Shown here: positions 42,671 to 53,683 of the stretch, one piece after another | Layout: each line of letters begins with the position of its first letter | How positions within the stretch are numbered: position 1 is the first letter of the stretch | NCBI GenBank assembly: GCA_917880885.1 | Contig: OU862918.1 | Span: 496,001-560,000, forward strand | Reading direction: 5' to 3' | DNA: 64,000 nt | From: Limnephilus marmoratus | Lineage: Eukaryota; Arthropoda; Insecta; Trichoptera; Limnephilidae | Notes under the pieces: model-generated | The model's input: the letters and a program-made list of their open reading frames with translations, nothing else | Database searches by the model: none | What the model was told of the DNA's origin: nothing | Made by a program: the position numbers and the translations under genes

Positions 42671-43126
42671 GAAAATAAATAACGAGCATACACACAGGTT
42701 AAACTTTGCGTGGACTAATACTTCTTATCGACCATATTTCCGCGAGAAAATAAATAACGAGCATACACACAGGTTAAACTTTGCGTGGACTAATACTTCT
42801 TATCGACCATATTTCCGCGAGAAAATAAATAACGAGCATACACACAGGTTAAACTTTGCGTGGACTAATACTTCTTATCGACCATATTTCCGCGAGAAAA
42901 TAAATAACGAGCATACACACAGGTTAAACTTTGCGTGGACTAATACTTCTTATCGACCATATTTCCGCGAGAAAATAAATAACGAGCATACACACAGGTT
43001 AAACTTTGCGTGGACTAATACTTCTTATCGACCATATTTCCGCGAGAAAATAAATAACGAGCATACACACAGGTTAAACTTTGCGTGGACTAATACTTCT
43101 TATCGACCATATTTCCGCGAGAAAAT
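42671..43126 (+). repeat. Six perfect 75-bp tandem repeats
   Basis: The unit starts 'gaaaataaataacgagcata' and ends 'ccatatttccgc'. Starts are at 42671, 42746, 42821, 42896, 42971 and 43046, and a seventh partial 'gaaaat' closes the array. All six copies look identical. The first bases continue the PLE end block (accccgaaaataaataac). Because 75 is divisible by three, a repetitive ORF runs through, but nothing else suggests it is translated. Confidence 0.95.
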
Positions 43127-43140
43127 CGTCTTGGATTTAT

Positions 43141-43556
43141 TTTTGTTTTTTTTTTTACATGAATACCGCACAAGAGTCCCAACTGTTCCCGTCTGGAGCT
43201 AGTGAGTCTATGGCATCCCCAATTGGGGTATGTTGTGAGGCTGAAGGTAGTGGGGAGGGAAGGAGACAGGGAAAATGAAGGTGGTGAAGTACCTAACTAT
43301 TCAGATCTGGTCACCAAACACGGCGAAAGCCACTTCAGGCAGCGTTTCAATTCTGAATGGTGTTCTTACACCAGGGCGATACTGAGAGTATCTTCCACTC
43401 TGGAACGTGCCGCAAATAAACTATATATTATTTTAAATGAATAAATTGTGAAATACACAAATTAATCAAATAAAATTTATTTGCCACGCCGGGATTCGAT
43501 CCCGCGACCTTTGGAATGCGAGGCAAGCGCCTTACCGCTGCACTACGCCGGCCGTC
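43141..43556 (-). mobile_element. tRNA-derived SINE1, best full-length copy
   Basis: On the minus strand: 'gacggccggcgtagtgcagc' head, B box, AT linker, full body and a 16-A tail (T run 43142-43157). The head and body are close to the apparent consensus of all copies. It lies directly after the 75-bp tandem array. Confidence 0.95.
43485..43550 (-). promoter_or_regulatory. Internal RNA polymerase III promoter (A and B boxes) of SINE1
   Basis: The A-box-like TAGTGCAGCGGTAAGGC and the B-box-like GGTCGCGGGATCGAATCCC are spaced as in tRNA genes. The head is not a working tRNA, since no full cloverleaf with an anticodon arm could be assigned. Confidence 0.75.
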
Positions 43557-44150
43557 AGTACTATTCTTTCTTAAATACCAAGAAGGTAGCACGTTCCGGC
43601 TAAACCTGTAAAGGCATTCCTGTGAAGGTATTCATGTGAACCGTAATTAATTCCCTCGTGGAAAGCATTTACTTTATCGTAAAACTGTCGCCTTACTGAA
43701 ATTTAAATTGATGAATTTTCCGAAAACTAAAGAACCTGCAACCTGAGAATCGATAAGTTGGTAGTAAGCTTGGAAAAACAAAGATAATAGATACTTTGTC
43801 GATATTACACAAAATGCAAATTTGTTGGTAAAACTTTTGAATCGATGGCCTATTTCCTTGTTAAGACATTTCAAAATTCACTAAACCAACGATATTAGGT
43901 ACCGCAAATTTTTCGAAATTTCATAATTAAAGTAATCGTGACGTGTTTGAGATTCTCTTACGTATATTAATAAAATTACAAAATTTAAACTGTTTTAACT
44001 TATTTTAGTCTATGTTTGCTTGTGTAGGTAAGTTTTGTGAAGGTATACATATTTGTGTAGGTATGTTATATGCTTTCTCTGCCAAATTAGACAATGTTTG
44101 AGTTGTTTGTCCATTGAGACAGAAGCGTTTCACAAATAACTTTTTTTTTT
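43557..44150. other. No recognisable feature
   Basis: AT-rich; nothing supported. Confidence 0.3.
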
Positions 44151-44154
44151 ATTT

Positions 44155-44298
44155 ATTTATCTATAATAAAATATATTTACAATGGTTTTATTTGTATGCC
44201 TGTCTCACTAGGGTATACCTGTGTCGAGACAGGCGTACAGGTATATAAATGAATATAGTAGTTACAAGGATATTTCAGGTAAAATACATATTATGAAT

Positions 44299-44300
<2 letters not shown>
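44155..44300 (-). repeat. LINE 3' UTR-like stem-loop with CACTAGGGT loop
   Basis: 'gcctgtctcactagggtata' and 'cctgtgtcgagacaggc' form a stem-loop beside a TTTATTTATT tract. The loop sequence and the tract recur at 53280-53420. In both, the minus strand would read hairpin then (TAAA)n, as at LINE 3' ends. Confidence 0.55.
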
Positions 44301-44336
<36 letters not shown>

Positions 44337-44722
44337 TTTTTTTGTACATACAATAATGACATTACATTTTTCAGATACATTTTTTATATAACGTGATTCA
44401 CCTTTTTTTAGAGCATGCTCGTGTAAAAAAGGTGGAGCAGCGTGTGTGAAAAACTATTTAACATATTTTTTTAGAATTATAATATATATTTTTATATATA
44501 TATATATATACATATATGTACATATATATACACATATATATATACATATACATATTCAAAACAAGATATATGAAATAGAATAGAAAAAAAAGAAAACAGT
44601 ATAAAAAAGAAGAAGAAGAGGAAGAGGAAGAGAGAAAAGAGAAAAGAATATATAAATGGATTTCCAAAATCAATTTTCGAGAGACATTCTATTGTATTAT
44701 TAAATTGAATTATTGTAATATG

Positions 44723-45985
44723 CTAATGATTTAGTGTTTTTATAGAATTTTTGAATTTTTTATAATTAATTTCCAATCTTAAGTTAAGGGGTAACTGGTT
44801 AAACCACTTGACTCCAAAATATTTATAAAAATGTTGGGCTGTAGTGGTATTACAACGCGGGATAGTTAATGAGCCAAGAATACTTGGTCTTTTGCTGTTT
44901 GAAATAGATAATGAGTTATCATTGTTGAAACAATCTTTGTGGATTTGTAAAAGTGTAATTTTTTTATAAATATTGTGTAGTGAAAGGACTTTAAATTCTT
45001 GAAATAATCTTATGGTGGGGAAATCATATGGTTTTTTTAGAATTATTTTTATTAATAATTTTTGGATGATTTCTAAAGGCATGAGAGAAGTTTTGAATGC
45101 ACCACCCCAACCAAGAATTCCATATTGTAATACAGATTGGATCAGTGAGAAATAGATAGTTCTTAATACTTTAAAATTTAATATGTTTCGTATTCTAAGA
45201 AAAATGTACATTAATTTTCTTAATCTTTCTACTGTTGCATTGATTTGTATTTTCCACTTTAAATTGCTATCTATAATTACACCGAGGTATTTCGTCATAT
45301 TAGTTTTAACAGTGAGTACAGAGCAGTCAGGTTTACATAAATTTGTGTTTCTATTGCAATTGTATGAATGTATACTTATCATTAAATTTTCAGGGAATGC
45401 GTGTTTATTAATGGTGAACGGTATTACAAAGGTTTTTTCCGTATTAAGTGACAGCAAGTTTGAATCGAACCATTTTTTTAGGATGTTTAAGTCTAATTCT
45501 GCTGTTTTCTGGGTTTCATTCCAAGTTAAACCTTCAGTTAGAATTGCTGTGTCGTCTGCATATGAAATGAGTTTAGATTTGATGTTAAGTTTAAACATAT
45601 CGTTGACATAAATGATAAAAAGAATTGGCCCCAGTACAGTTCCCTGCGGGATACCAAAATTCGTGGTCTGAGAATCGCTCATAAGGCCCTTTAATTTAAC
45701 AAATTGCTCTCTATTAAATAGATAATTTTCGATCCAAGTTAAAGCATTATCAGTTATACCAATTTTCGTTAGTTTAGAGATAAGGTTAGAGTGCGATATA
45801 CTGTCAAATGCTTTTCTTAAGTCAACAAATGTTCCAATACATTTTTTTTTACTATCTAAAGATTTATATATTTTAGATGTTAAATCAACGATAGCATCTT
45901 GAGTGCTCAAATTTTCTCTAAAACCATATTGATGTGCATTTAATATGTTATTTTCTTTCACAAATTTAAATATTTGTTTTTTTAC
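44723..45985 (-). pseudogene. LINE reverse transcriptase, palm to C-terminus
   Basis: 412 residues without a stop. 'HQYGFRENLSTQDAI' (motif before A) is followed by 'TFVDLRKAFDSISHS' (residues 44-58, catalytic Asp), 'NFGIPQGTVLGPILFIIYVN' (101-120), 'LISYADDTAIL' (131-141, YADD) and 'TKYLGVIID' (thumb start). It continues to the C-terminal 'FGVKWFNQLPLNLRLEI', the xxWNxLPxxLR end. It would carry out target-primed reverse transcription. The frame is open above the first ATG (45961) and continues the segment at 45982-46737 after a 1-base shift. All catalytic residues are present. Confidence 0.9.
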
Positions 45986-46737
45986 AACTTTTTCAAATAT
46001 TTTTTTTCTATGTTTGAAGTGAGAGAAATTGACCTATAGTTACTGCTTAGACAGGGGTCCCCAGATTTAAAAATTGGGGTAATAATAGTTTTTTTGTAAT
46101 TTAAGGGAAAGTTGCCATTAACAAAACTTGTATTTATGATGTGTGCCAAAGGTTTGCAAAGTGAGTCAGAATTTCTTTTAAGTATTTCTACAGAAATATT
46201 GTCATAACCAGGGGAAGAATTTCCTTTTAATTCATTAATAGTATCTTTGATTTCATCAGAGTTAGTTCGTTGAAATTGTGTTAGGGTGTTACAAGGAATG
46301 GAAGGTGTTGGTAGATTATAATTATCATTATCTCTGTTTTTTATTTTAATTGCTAATTTTTCACCAACTGACCCAAAATAATTGTTTAAGATATTTGCAC
46401 ATTTCAATGGATCTGTGTTGACATTGTAAATTGTGTTATCAATATCTGAGATTTTATTTATATTTGAATTTTTAGGTTTTTTATTGATCATTTCATTAAT
46501 AGTTTGCCACACCTTTTTATTGTTGTTACCAGCAATATTGATTTTATCTTTATAGAAATCTTCTTTTGTTTTCCGGATTATGTAACATAATTTATTTCTA
46601 AAATTTTTAAAATATTCGCGTAGTTTATTGTTTTCAGGAAAATTTTTTAGCTCTTTATAAATTTTTTCTTTATGCCTAATTGATATGATAATTCCTTGTG
46701 AAATTAAAACAGAAGGGTGATTGGAAGGGTGGTACAT
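45982..46737 (-). pseudogene. LINE reverse transcriptase, N-terminal region and fingers
   Basis: 251 residues. The first ~100 are the Lys/Asn-rich linker between endonuclease and RT ('LREYFKNFRNKLCYIIRKTK', 'KKVWQTINEMINKK'). Then comes 'ELKGNSSPGYDNISVEILKR' (the KxxxSPGxDxI motif), 'PLAHIINTSFVNGNFP' and 'YKKTIITPIFKSGDPCLSSN' / 'YRSISLTSNI' (fingers). The frame stops just beyond, at an A8 run, and the palm is in the next frame (44723-45985). No endonuclease lies upstream, so this is the truncation point or nearly so. Confidence 0.85.
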
Positions 46738-46899
46738 CTTTTAAAGAGAGTTATTTTATAAATGTTGGAGATAGAGTAATGAAATAAATTCTGCCTAATC
46801 TATTTATTGGTTAAATTTGACAGGATTCCATTATTTTAATTTATTTTATATGGGTTAGGTTGTATCTGAATAGTTATTTCTGTCTATGTGTGATTTATT

Positions 46900-47150
46900 T
46901 TACAGATATTTGTGATAGTGTGGCGTCCAATACTTATAATCCATTTTTTAATATCTTGTTTGAATTTTGTAAAGGAGTCACTTTGTCTGATCGTAGTTGG
47001 TAGTGTATTGTATAGTTTGCAAGCTATGTATTTAGAGTGTCTTTGCCCGAAGGTGGTTTTGAAAAAAGGAGTTTGGAGAAGTTCGTTGTTTTTGGCTCGG
47101 GTATTGTGTATTGTTTATGTAGCTTTGTATGGCGTTTTGTTGTTTTTGTG
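46900..47150 (-). pseudogene. Separate LINE reverse transcriptase C-terminal fragment
   Basis: The minus strand gives 'NNELLQTPFFKTTFGQRHSK', then 'YIACKLYNTLPTTIRQSDSF' and 'TKFKQDIKKWI', a LINE RT tail (LxxPxxxTxxGxxSxxYxAxxLYNxLPxxIRxxxSxxxFKxxLxxWL). It lies upstream of, and in the same direction as, the LINE at 44302-46740, but its sequence differs. It is a different, older insertion. Confidence 0.65.
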
Positions 47151-47429
47151 TAATTAAAAATTAAATTACATTACTAACTCAAAATCGGCATTGTTGACTT
47201 GACTTTGCGTAGAAATAGGCCATCGTTTTGTTATTTCATCACGAGAATCGTCGATCCAATTAGTTACTTTCTTTCTCGACCGACAAACAAATATGGGATT
47301 AAGAATATAAATTAGGTTCAATGATTTTTAATTATGTATATATACCTAATAACAGAATTTTATCACATGCTTGCTTGATTGCAACGCATAAATAATAATT
47401 ATTTACAATAAAAACACATATAAATTTGT

Positions 47430-48030
47430 GGTAGACCACTTTATTTTATAAACACTCTACCGGTTTCAGAAGCACCCTTATTTTGTCAGGAGAATATTAT
47501 AACTGTTATAATATTACAGTTATAATATTCTCCTGACGAATAACGATTAACTAACTAACCCGGTCTTTTATTTTATTGTAATCTTAATTTACAAAGTTTT
47601 GTTTACCTATCTCACATTACATTTGAGATATTCCTAGGTAGGTTTGATAATTTAGACAGCAGCATTTTAAAATAAAAAGAGAAAAAACACATTTTTTACA
47701 TTGTAAACTGAAAAATACTAATTATATTAACAATCGAAGATGTTGGTCAACTGATATTCTACAACTTATATCCAACTCTTTCATTTTTCAGTCCAACTCT
47801 AATGATTATATGTAGGCATTTAGAACGATGTTTTTCCAGAATCCAACTGGAAAATATGAAAATATAAATACGATAAAAACACTCTACCCCTCTACTGGTT
47901 TCAGAAGCACCCTTCCATTATCGGGAGAATATTATAACAATTATAATATTTTCCTGAAGAAGGAAGGGTGCTTCTGAAACCGGTAGAGTGTTTATAAAAT
48001 AAAGGTGGTCTACAACAATATTATATGTGT
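47430..48030. repeat. PLE-like hairpin family with three hammerhead-like motifs
   Basis: The plus strand has TTC, CTGAAGA (47954), hairpin GGAAG/CTTCT, GAAACCGGTA and GAG. Minus-strand copies lie at 47490-47458 and 47933-47891 (decayed). 47880-47940 and 47941-48005 form a long foldback (acactctacc ... ggtagagtgt). 'ataaaataaaggtggtctac' on the plus strand and 'gtggtagaccactttatttt' at 47429 are the outer ends. No ORF is associated. Confidence 0.6.
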
Positions 48031-48614
48031 TTTAATTGTAAATTATGGCGAGCCACAAAGTTAATGCTTTTTTCAAATATGAAAATATAAATGACCAGAT
48101 ATAAGAAATACAGATTGTGAAAGATAAGAAAGTTAATGAACTTTATTTTTCAGCTATTTTCCGATTATGTGAAATGAACGTTTAGTGTAGTTAAGCAGTA
48201 AATTGCACTGCTATTTTTCTAAGAATTGTTAGTGGTACGTTTAGTATGAGAGTATAGCATATTTCACTTTACTTTTTTGCTATTATTAGAAAAATTATTA
48301 ATCTTCGCACGTTTAGTACGGGAGTATTCTGAACTTTATTTTCTACCTATTTTTGCTTGATAATAAAGTATACCACCTTATTCTTGTGATGAATTGGTTA
48401 TCGGTTTACGAGTTTTCGAAAGCTGAGTTAAATCTAAAACACAATGGTTGAAAAGAGTTGAAGGTTGCACATTTTCCTAACGAATAATTGATCGGGAGTG
48501 ATTACCTTGCTAAAATAATATAATACAATCCAATATCTTCGGTACCATGACAAGTGCACACATCGTTTTAATTTATGATTTTGTGGTAAGTTTTTACTTA
48601 TTATTTTTATCAAT
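48031..48614. other. No recognisable feature
   Basis: AT-rich. A loosely repeated 'acgtttagtangngagtat' block occurs at 48237 and 48308. No gene. Confidence 0.3.
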
Positions 48615-48842
48615 TTGGTAGGTGGGTATGGATACTGCCGCCCCTGGGAACCATTTATTGAATAACTTCTGGTTACACTGACCCCCCAGATTCCTACCCA
48701 ACCCTCATACATTTATACTTCACGGCACTTTCTCTCCTTCTTTTCTTAAAAAGGAATGTACACAGTATACACAAAGATGCCATAGGCCCTGATAGGAATT
48801 ATTTTCCTCAGGGCCTCCTGTGTAGAGCTTTTGCAAAAAATA
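48615..48842 (+). mobile_element. SINE2 copy, internally deleted
   Basis: 'gtgggtatggatactgccgc' and 'gaaccatttattgaataact' (left blocks) join directly to 'acactgaccccccagattcc', 'ctcatacatttatactt', the CT-rich block and the tail hairpin (gccctgataggaattatttt / cctcagggcctcctgtgtag). Lacks the middle ~170 bp of the 23405-23800 copy. Confidence 0.7.
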
Positions 48843-48920
48843 ATCAATATAACGTTCATAAATATGAGAAGGCATATAATAATGTCAAATCAATTTAAAA
48901 CTAAGGCAGAGAATGTTAAA

Positions 48921-49376
48921 AAGTTATGTGTGGTCGGTCTTGCTGTATGGATATAAGACATGGATCTTGAATTTAAATACCATGAACAGGTTAGAGGCTT
49001 TTGAAATGTGGCTTCACCGGAGAATGCTCAAGGTTCCATGGACCGACATGATCACCAACAAAAAATCTCAGGCGGGCTAGAATATATAGAGAACTGCTTA
49101 CAGTAATTAAAGTCAGGAAAATTTCATATCTGGGTCATATTGGTACTTCGAGGGGAGAAGTATCTCTTGCTTCAATTAATATTAAATGTCAAGAAAGAGG
49201 GCCGCCAGGGGCCTGATAGGAGACAAATATCTTGGCTGCGAAATGTACGAGAGTGGACCGGCATTAGAAGTGTGAAGGAACTATTCCGGGCAGCGCAAGA
49301 CAGAGAAACATTTTCCAGAGTGATCAGTGATCACCAACGTTGGTGGGACCTGATAGGGCACACCAAGAAGATATAA
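48921..49376 (+). pseudogene. LINE (RTE-like) reverse transcriptase 3' part
   Basis: 'VWSVLLYGYKTWILN' and 'NRLEAFEMWLHRRMLKVPWT' correspond to the LYGxExW...LxxxExxxxRxMLxIxWxD region of this LINE type. Further on, 'RQGPDRRQISWLRNVREWTG' is the C-terminal GxRGRRRxSWLxNLRxW motif. Several frameshifts separate them. The palm is absent. Same family as 63640-64000. Confidence 0.7.
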
Positions 49377-49787
49377 TAATGTAAGGTTGTGTGTTTTTTT
49401 TAAATATACATTTATACTGTAGGTATAGTATAAAGAATATATGTTTACATAGTTGTATATATTATAACACGATAATCGTGCAATTATTGAATTCTTTGTA
49501 TTCCGCTGATTCTGAGAAAAATCACCTGAAGGTAGCTGGTGCAATCACGGTGCTGTTACCGAACAGCCGTTTATGAAAAAAGTAGTCAAAGACCTATATT
49601 AAATGTTCGAAACGACAAGATTTGTCAAATCAGTTCATTTTAAACATATTTTCCTTCCCCACATCTAGTTTTACCCTCTCTATACTAAGTACCTCCTTCT
49701 CGTCACCCACCAAAGTTTATGTTCCCTTTCCCTCTGCTATTTTACTTTTAAATACTCTGTAATTTATTTCACATTTTTTTTACACCC

Positions 49788-49826
49788 CGATGAAGGTTCG
49801 GGCAGAACCAAAACCGGTAGGCTAAA
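49788..49826 (+). other. Hammerhead-like motif, decayed core
   Basis: CCGATGA (one change from CTGATGA), hairpin GGTTC/GAACC, then AAAACCGGTA and GG. The core has one change in each conserved box, so this is likely a dead relative of the CTGANGA...GAAACCGGT motifs. Confidence 0.4.
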
Positions 49827-49904
49827 CATATTAAAGTGGTATTTAAACAAGGTAATTTTAATGTAATTATTATAATTAAATGATCTTTGAAACTGTTCTT
49901 TTAA

Positions 49905-52410
49905 AATAAACCCTTCAGGTCTCTATTTGGTCGAAAGGTTAAAATATTTCCACTTTGCAATAAAATCCAAACATTTCTGAACACATTCGAAAATATCAGT
50001 TTTGATAGGTGATACAATACGCTTTCATATTTTATAATTCTAAATAAACGTAAATGTTTTGAAATATAATAGTTTTGAATGCAAACATAAAAAAGTTTTA
50101 AAAAATGGCACCTCACATTTTTTTCTAACTAAAATTGCTAACAACGAAAAAAATTAAAAATACACAAATATTTTATAAGGCAATTGTATTAAAAACGTTA
50201 TCGTCAATTCACTTTTATGTCGTTTCTACCTATAATTAAAGTTTTTTTTCAAATTGCGTTCAGAAACTTTAGTTTCATAAAGATATACATTTGAATTATT
50301 GTATAGTTAACTTGTAGATTTGAACATAAAGCGTGGTTTTCTCTTTCTAACACCGTTTTGATCATATTTATAACCATCATAGTAAGGAAAACACAACGAT
50401 TTCTATGATACCTAAATTAGTTGTTCCGAAAAGCGAAGAATGCTTGAGGGGTTAAGGGCCTTCAACCTGCCAGCGGCCGAATCCACATTTCGTCGAAAGA
50501 TGTTCTTACGAGCGTACGGGGTGATTCCAATGAGAAAGATTAATTAAGTATTTATAAATTTTCAATAATGTCTAAGCAAAATAAATATGTAAAACAATCT
50601 GAAATACATTGATTTGTAAGACCATAAATAGACAGACAGAATAGAGAAAATTTCATCATAAATAAGTATTCGGATATTTTTTGAATAAAAATAAAAATTT
50701 TGAAATACGCGTTTTCTAGACAACGCAACGAATTGATTTACATAATGAAATATGTAAAATAAGATTTTCATTTGAAAATTTAACAAAACTGCCAACGACC
50801 TATGGAATAACCTTATTATATTACAAACAATTTTTTTTTCTCAAAATTGAAAACATGCGTTTACTAGATAAAATAACAATCTTTCGAAATCAATTTATAT
50901 TTTTTTTTTAGGAAAAGAGTCAATACGTCTAAAATATGATTTAAAAATGACGGTTATCTCTGGTTATACCCTCTTAATACCAATGTAATTTTAATGCTTT
51001 CTATGTACTTATGATTCATTAGGAATTATTATTCTATGATTCATTTGGAATGCGCAGCATAAGCGACTCTTTTCTACCCATACCTGTAATATAATTTCTG
51101 CATTTCACCGACGAAGAAACTTCCGTGATACCTTCTAGCTTTAGCGTTGGCGAAGGATTGAATATTAATTCTGCGCAGTTTTCATAAAATAACGTCTGAA
51201 GCACTTTCAGACATTAATGAAAAGATGATCGTTTAAGCTTCGAAGAGAGGTAAGCTAAAAAGATAAGATAAGCTTTATGAAAGTGTTTTATTAAAACTGA
51301 TTACAGGAAACGCGAATGAATACGCTTTCAAGTACCTACCTAATTAAATTAAATACATTATTGTTATACTTTTGCGCTGCAGCAGGCAGCCAAGGGCAAA
51401 ATTTTATGCCCGACTAAGAGCCCGTTCACACTTCCGTTTTAAAAACGGAGGCGGGTCCCGTTTTTAAAACGGAAGCCCTAGCGGCTGTAGTGGTTCGATG
51501 GAGTTGTTCACACTTGTCGGTTCCGACTTGAAAACGGATCCGTTATATTTTGCCGAAGAGATCGCCTACAGAGAGCGTCCGTTTTGAAGTCGGAACGGAA
51601 CGCGCTGGCTCATACATTTCAATGGAGCTGTTTACACTACACGAGAACGGATCCGTTTGGACCCCGCCACACCCCGCTTTTAAGAGGGTATTACAAGAGA
51701 AAATCAGAAATATGTCATTTTTAAATCAGATTTTAGACGTATTGACTCTTTTCCACAAAAAATTATAAATGGATTTCAAAATATTGTTCTTTTATCTAGC
51801 ATTCGCATGTTTTAAATTTTGAGAAAAAATGTTTATTTTTAGTATAATAAGGTTATACCATAGGTCGTTGGCAGATTTGTTAAATTTTCAAAAAGATTTT
51901 GTTTTATACCACTCCCATTTCAAATCATATAACGATGCAGTAAAATAAATCAACACATTATCTGGGTATCGCATGTTTTAGAATTTCAATTTTAGTTTAA
52001 ATAAAATCATTAAAAAATATACACGTACATGTACATGTGTTTCTTCACGAAAATTGGTCCGTTTGTGTATTTATTTGCGCACTTACAAACTAATATGTTT
52101 CAGATTTTTTTAACATTCTTATTTAACTTAGACATTATTGAAAAATGATAAATACGAATAATCAAAAAATAATTACAAGAAGTACATTATTTTAATAGTT
52201 TTATCATCACGCCTTTCAGCATTTTTGGATTTATGCAGGTATAAATTAAAGAAAATTTGGAATGAAATAAAATCGATATGGAGTTATAATTTTAAAAAGC
52301 TGGTACGGAGAATAATTAATCTTTCTCATTGTAACCGCCCTGCATAATCGTAAGAACAACTTTCGACGAAATGTAGATTTTCGTCCGCTGGCTGGTTAAA
52401 CCCTCTTAAA
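49905..52410. repeat. RepA: large inverted-repeat element
   Basis: The left arm 50524-50980 is mirrored by 52335-51700 (shared blocks include 'aatgagaaagattaatt', 'atttaacaaa(a/t)ctgccaacg', 'gtcaatacgtctaaaat'). Outside the left arm, 49905-50510 matches 61690-62290 (e.g. 'ttgcaataaaatccaaa', 'aaaaaatggc'). Between the arms lie 51415-51690 (below). No transposase frame was recognised. It may be a very long MITE or foldback element. Confidence 0.65.
51415..51690 (+). repeat. G/C-rich block with 'AAAACGGA' inverted units
   Basis: 'gttcacacttccgttttaaa' and 'cgtttttaaaacggaagcc', with 'aaaacggatccgtt' and 'gaacggatccgttt' nearby, give several small palindromes. 'GAGCCCGTTCACACTT' resembles MITE ends. 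It sits in the centre of RepA, so it may be a nested MITE. No ORF credible. Confidence 0.5.
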
Positions 52411-53279
52411 CTTTTATTTTTCTTTATTTTAAAGCTTTAAAGAGCTGCGCGATGCACGGAAGAGCGCATTAGTAAACACATAATAAAACATATTTGATTT
52501 TTATTGTTTTATTGTTTTACAAAATAAAACAATATTTCCAGGCTTTATGGCACTAGAATAAAATGCTCACCCGCATATCGCCCCAAAAACCTCCTCGCAA
52601 ACACACTGGCTAAGTCACGTCTGACGCCATGATTCTAAGAATGACGTTTACGGTGTCGTTGCAGTTTGACCAACCAACAAAGTTAAATACAAAAAAATAA
52701 ATAAATAGACAATAAACAGAACCTACTTTAAGCAGTACCTACTCGCGAAATAGATATGTTAAGGCACATTTATTTGAATTCCGTTGTTTTTTAGTGTATT
52801 TCTTTTTAACTCAAAAAAGATCCTATTTTATAAAAAACCCTAGGCCTCCACACACTGCCGAACTCCTGGTATGGCATCAAATATGACGGGAAGAAGCAGG
52901 GAGCGTGACGAGGTAATAAGAATCCCTCGGTATGTATATTTCAGATACCTACATCCATTTTGAATGCGGGCAATCACCGGAGGGATTATATGGCAATATT
53001 TTTCTCAGAAATAAATTACATATTTGTTTATTTTAATCAGTTATAAGTAGCTGAATAATTGCACGCGCACAACCCACCAACAGAATATTTAAAACCAACT
53101 TATTTGTCTGCGTCATTACATTGGGCCGTATTCAAAAAAATAGGTAATGCTTATACTTGCAGAATATAAAGGATATCCTTCAGCTCGTATTCATAATATT
53201 CCGAGTAAAATCTTATACTTATAGAAGATGAGTATATCCTTCACAAAAAGCATTTGTTTATTCATAAACGTTACCCTTT
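52411..53279. other. No recognisable feature
   Basis: Nothing supported. Two blocks near 53150-53230 share 'ttatacttgcagaatataaa' / 'ttatacttatagaaga', a weak tandem similarity. Confidence 0.3.
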
Positions 53280-53520
53280 ACTCTAAATATTTATTTATTT
53301 ATTTATTTATTTATTGCTTCTTCACAATTTATACACATATATTTTTAGCATGTAATTATTAACCCCACTAGGGTTCGCCTGTATCGGGGTTAATAATTTC
53401 ACAATTTAATAAAAATAACACACGCAAATATCGGTCATGCAAAACAGTTAAGTAAAAGCAAAATAATAAAATTTAAAAATAAAATGATAAACAGATATAT
53501 ATATATATATATATAAGGAT
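53280..53520 (-). repeat. LINE 3' UTR-like fragment with (TAAA)n tail and stem-loop
   Basis: (TTTA)n at 53289-53315 is followed on the plus strand by 'ttaaccccactagggttcgc' and 'ctgtatcggggttaa', a strong stem-loop (TTAACCCC/GGGGTTAA). The same layout occurs at 44155-44260. A (TA)n tract ends it at 53490-53515. Confidence 0.55.
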
Positions 53521-53589
53521 ATCCTTCGATAATTTCTAGTGTGGTCAGTATCAGTAGCAGACTCAGTCATGTAGTGATCAGTTGTAGCG

Positions 53590-53683
53590 ATGGCAGATGT
53601 TGTGGAACTGAGAGAGATTAAACACTACAAGCAGCGTTTTTCAACACCCGTTCGTGATTACAAAGAATTATCCACAAAATAAT
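53590..53683 (+). CDS. 30-codon ORF start, truncated by a LINE insertion
   Basis: ATG at 53590 opens 'MADVVELREIKHYKQRFSTP' and 10 more residues before TAA at the junction with the LINE 3' end. The charged sequence looks more like the start of a real protein than its AT-rich surroundings, but I do not recognise it. It could be the first exon or N-terminus of a gene or transposase broken by the insertion. Confidence 0.2.

Larger units (their letters stand above)
44302..46740 (-). mobile_element. Jockey/CR1-like LINE, 5'-truncated
   Basis: The RT runs from 46737 to 44723 in two frames. It is followed by ~400 bases of 3' UTR with (TA)n and purine tracts, and a T run of about 30 at 44302-44333 (poly(A) on the coding strand). 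There is no apurinic endonuclease domain upstream, so the 5' part is lost. The single frameshift is in an A8 run near 46003-46010. Confidence 0.8.

Noticed and set aside
42671..43126. CRISPR array
   Set aside because: The entire 75-bp unit is repeated with no unique spacers, and the context is an animal retroelement region with no cas genes.
42648..43202. 184-residue repetitive protein (25-residue units)
   Set aside because: It is only the translation of six 75-bp tandem repeats whose length happens to be a multiple of three; no start context, homology or transcript signal supports it.
45183..45611. 142-codon plus-strand ORF
   Set aside because: It is antisense to the clear LINE reverse transcriptase palm on the minus strand.
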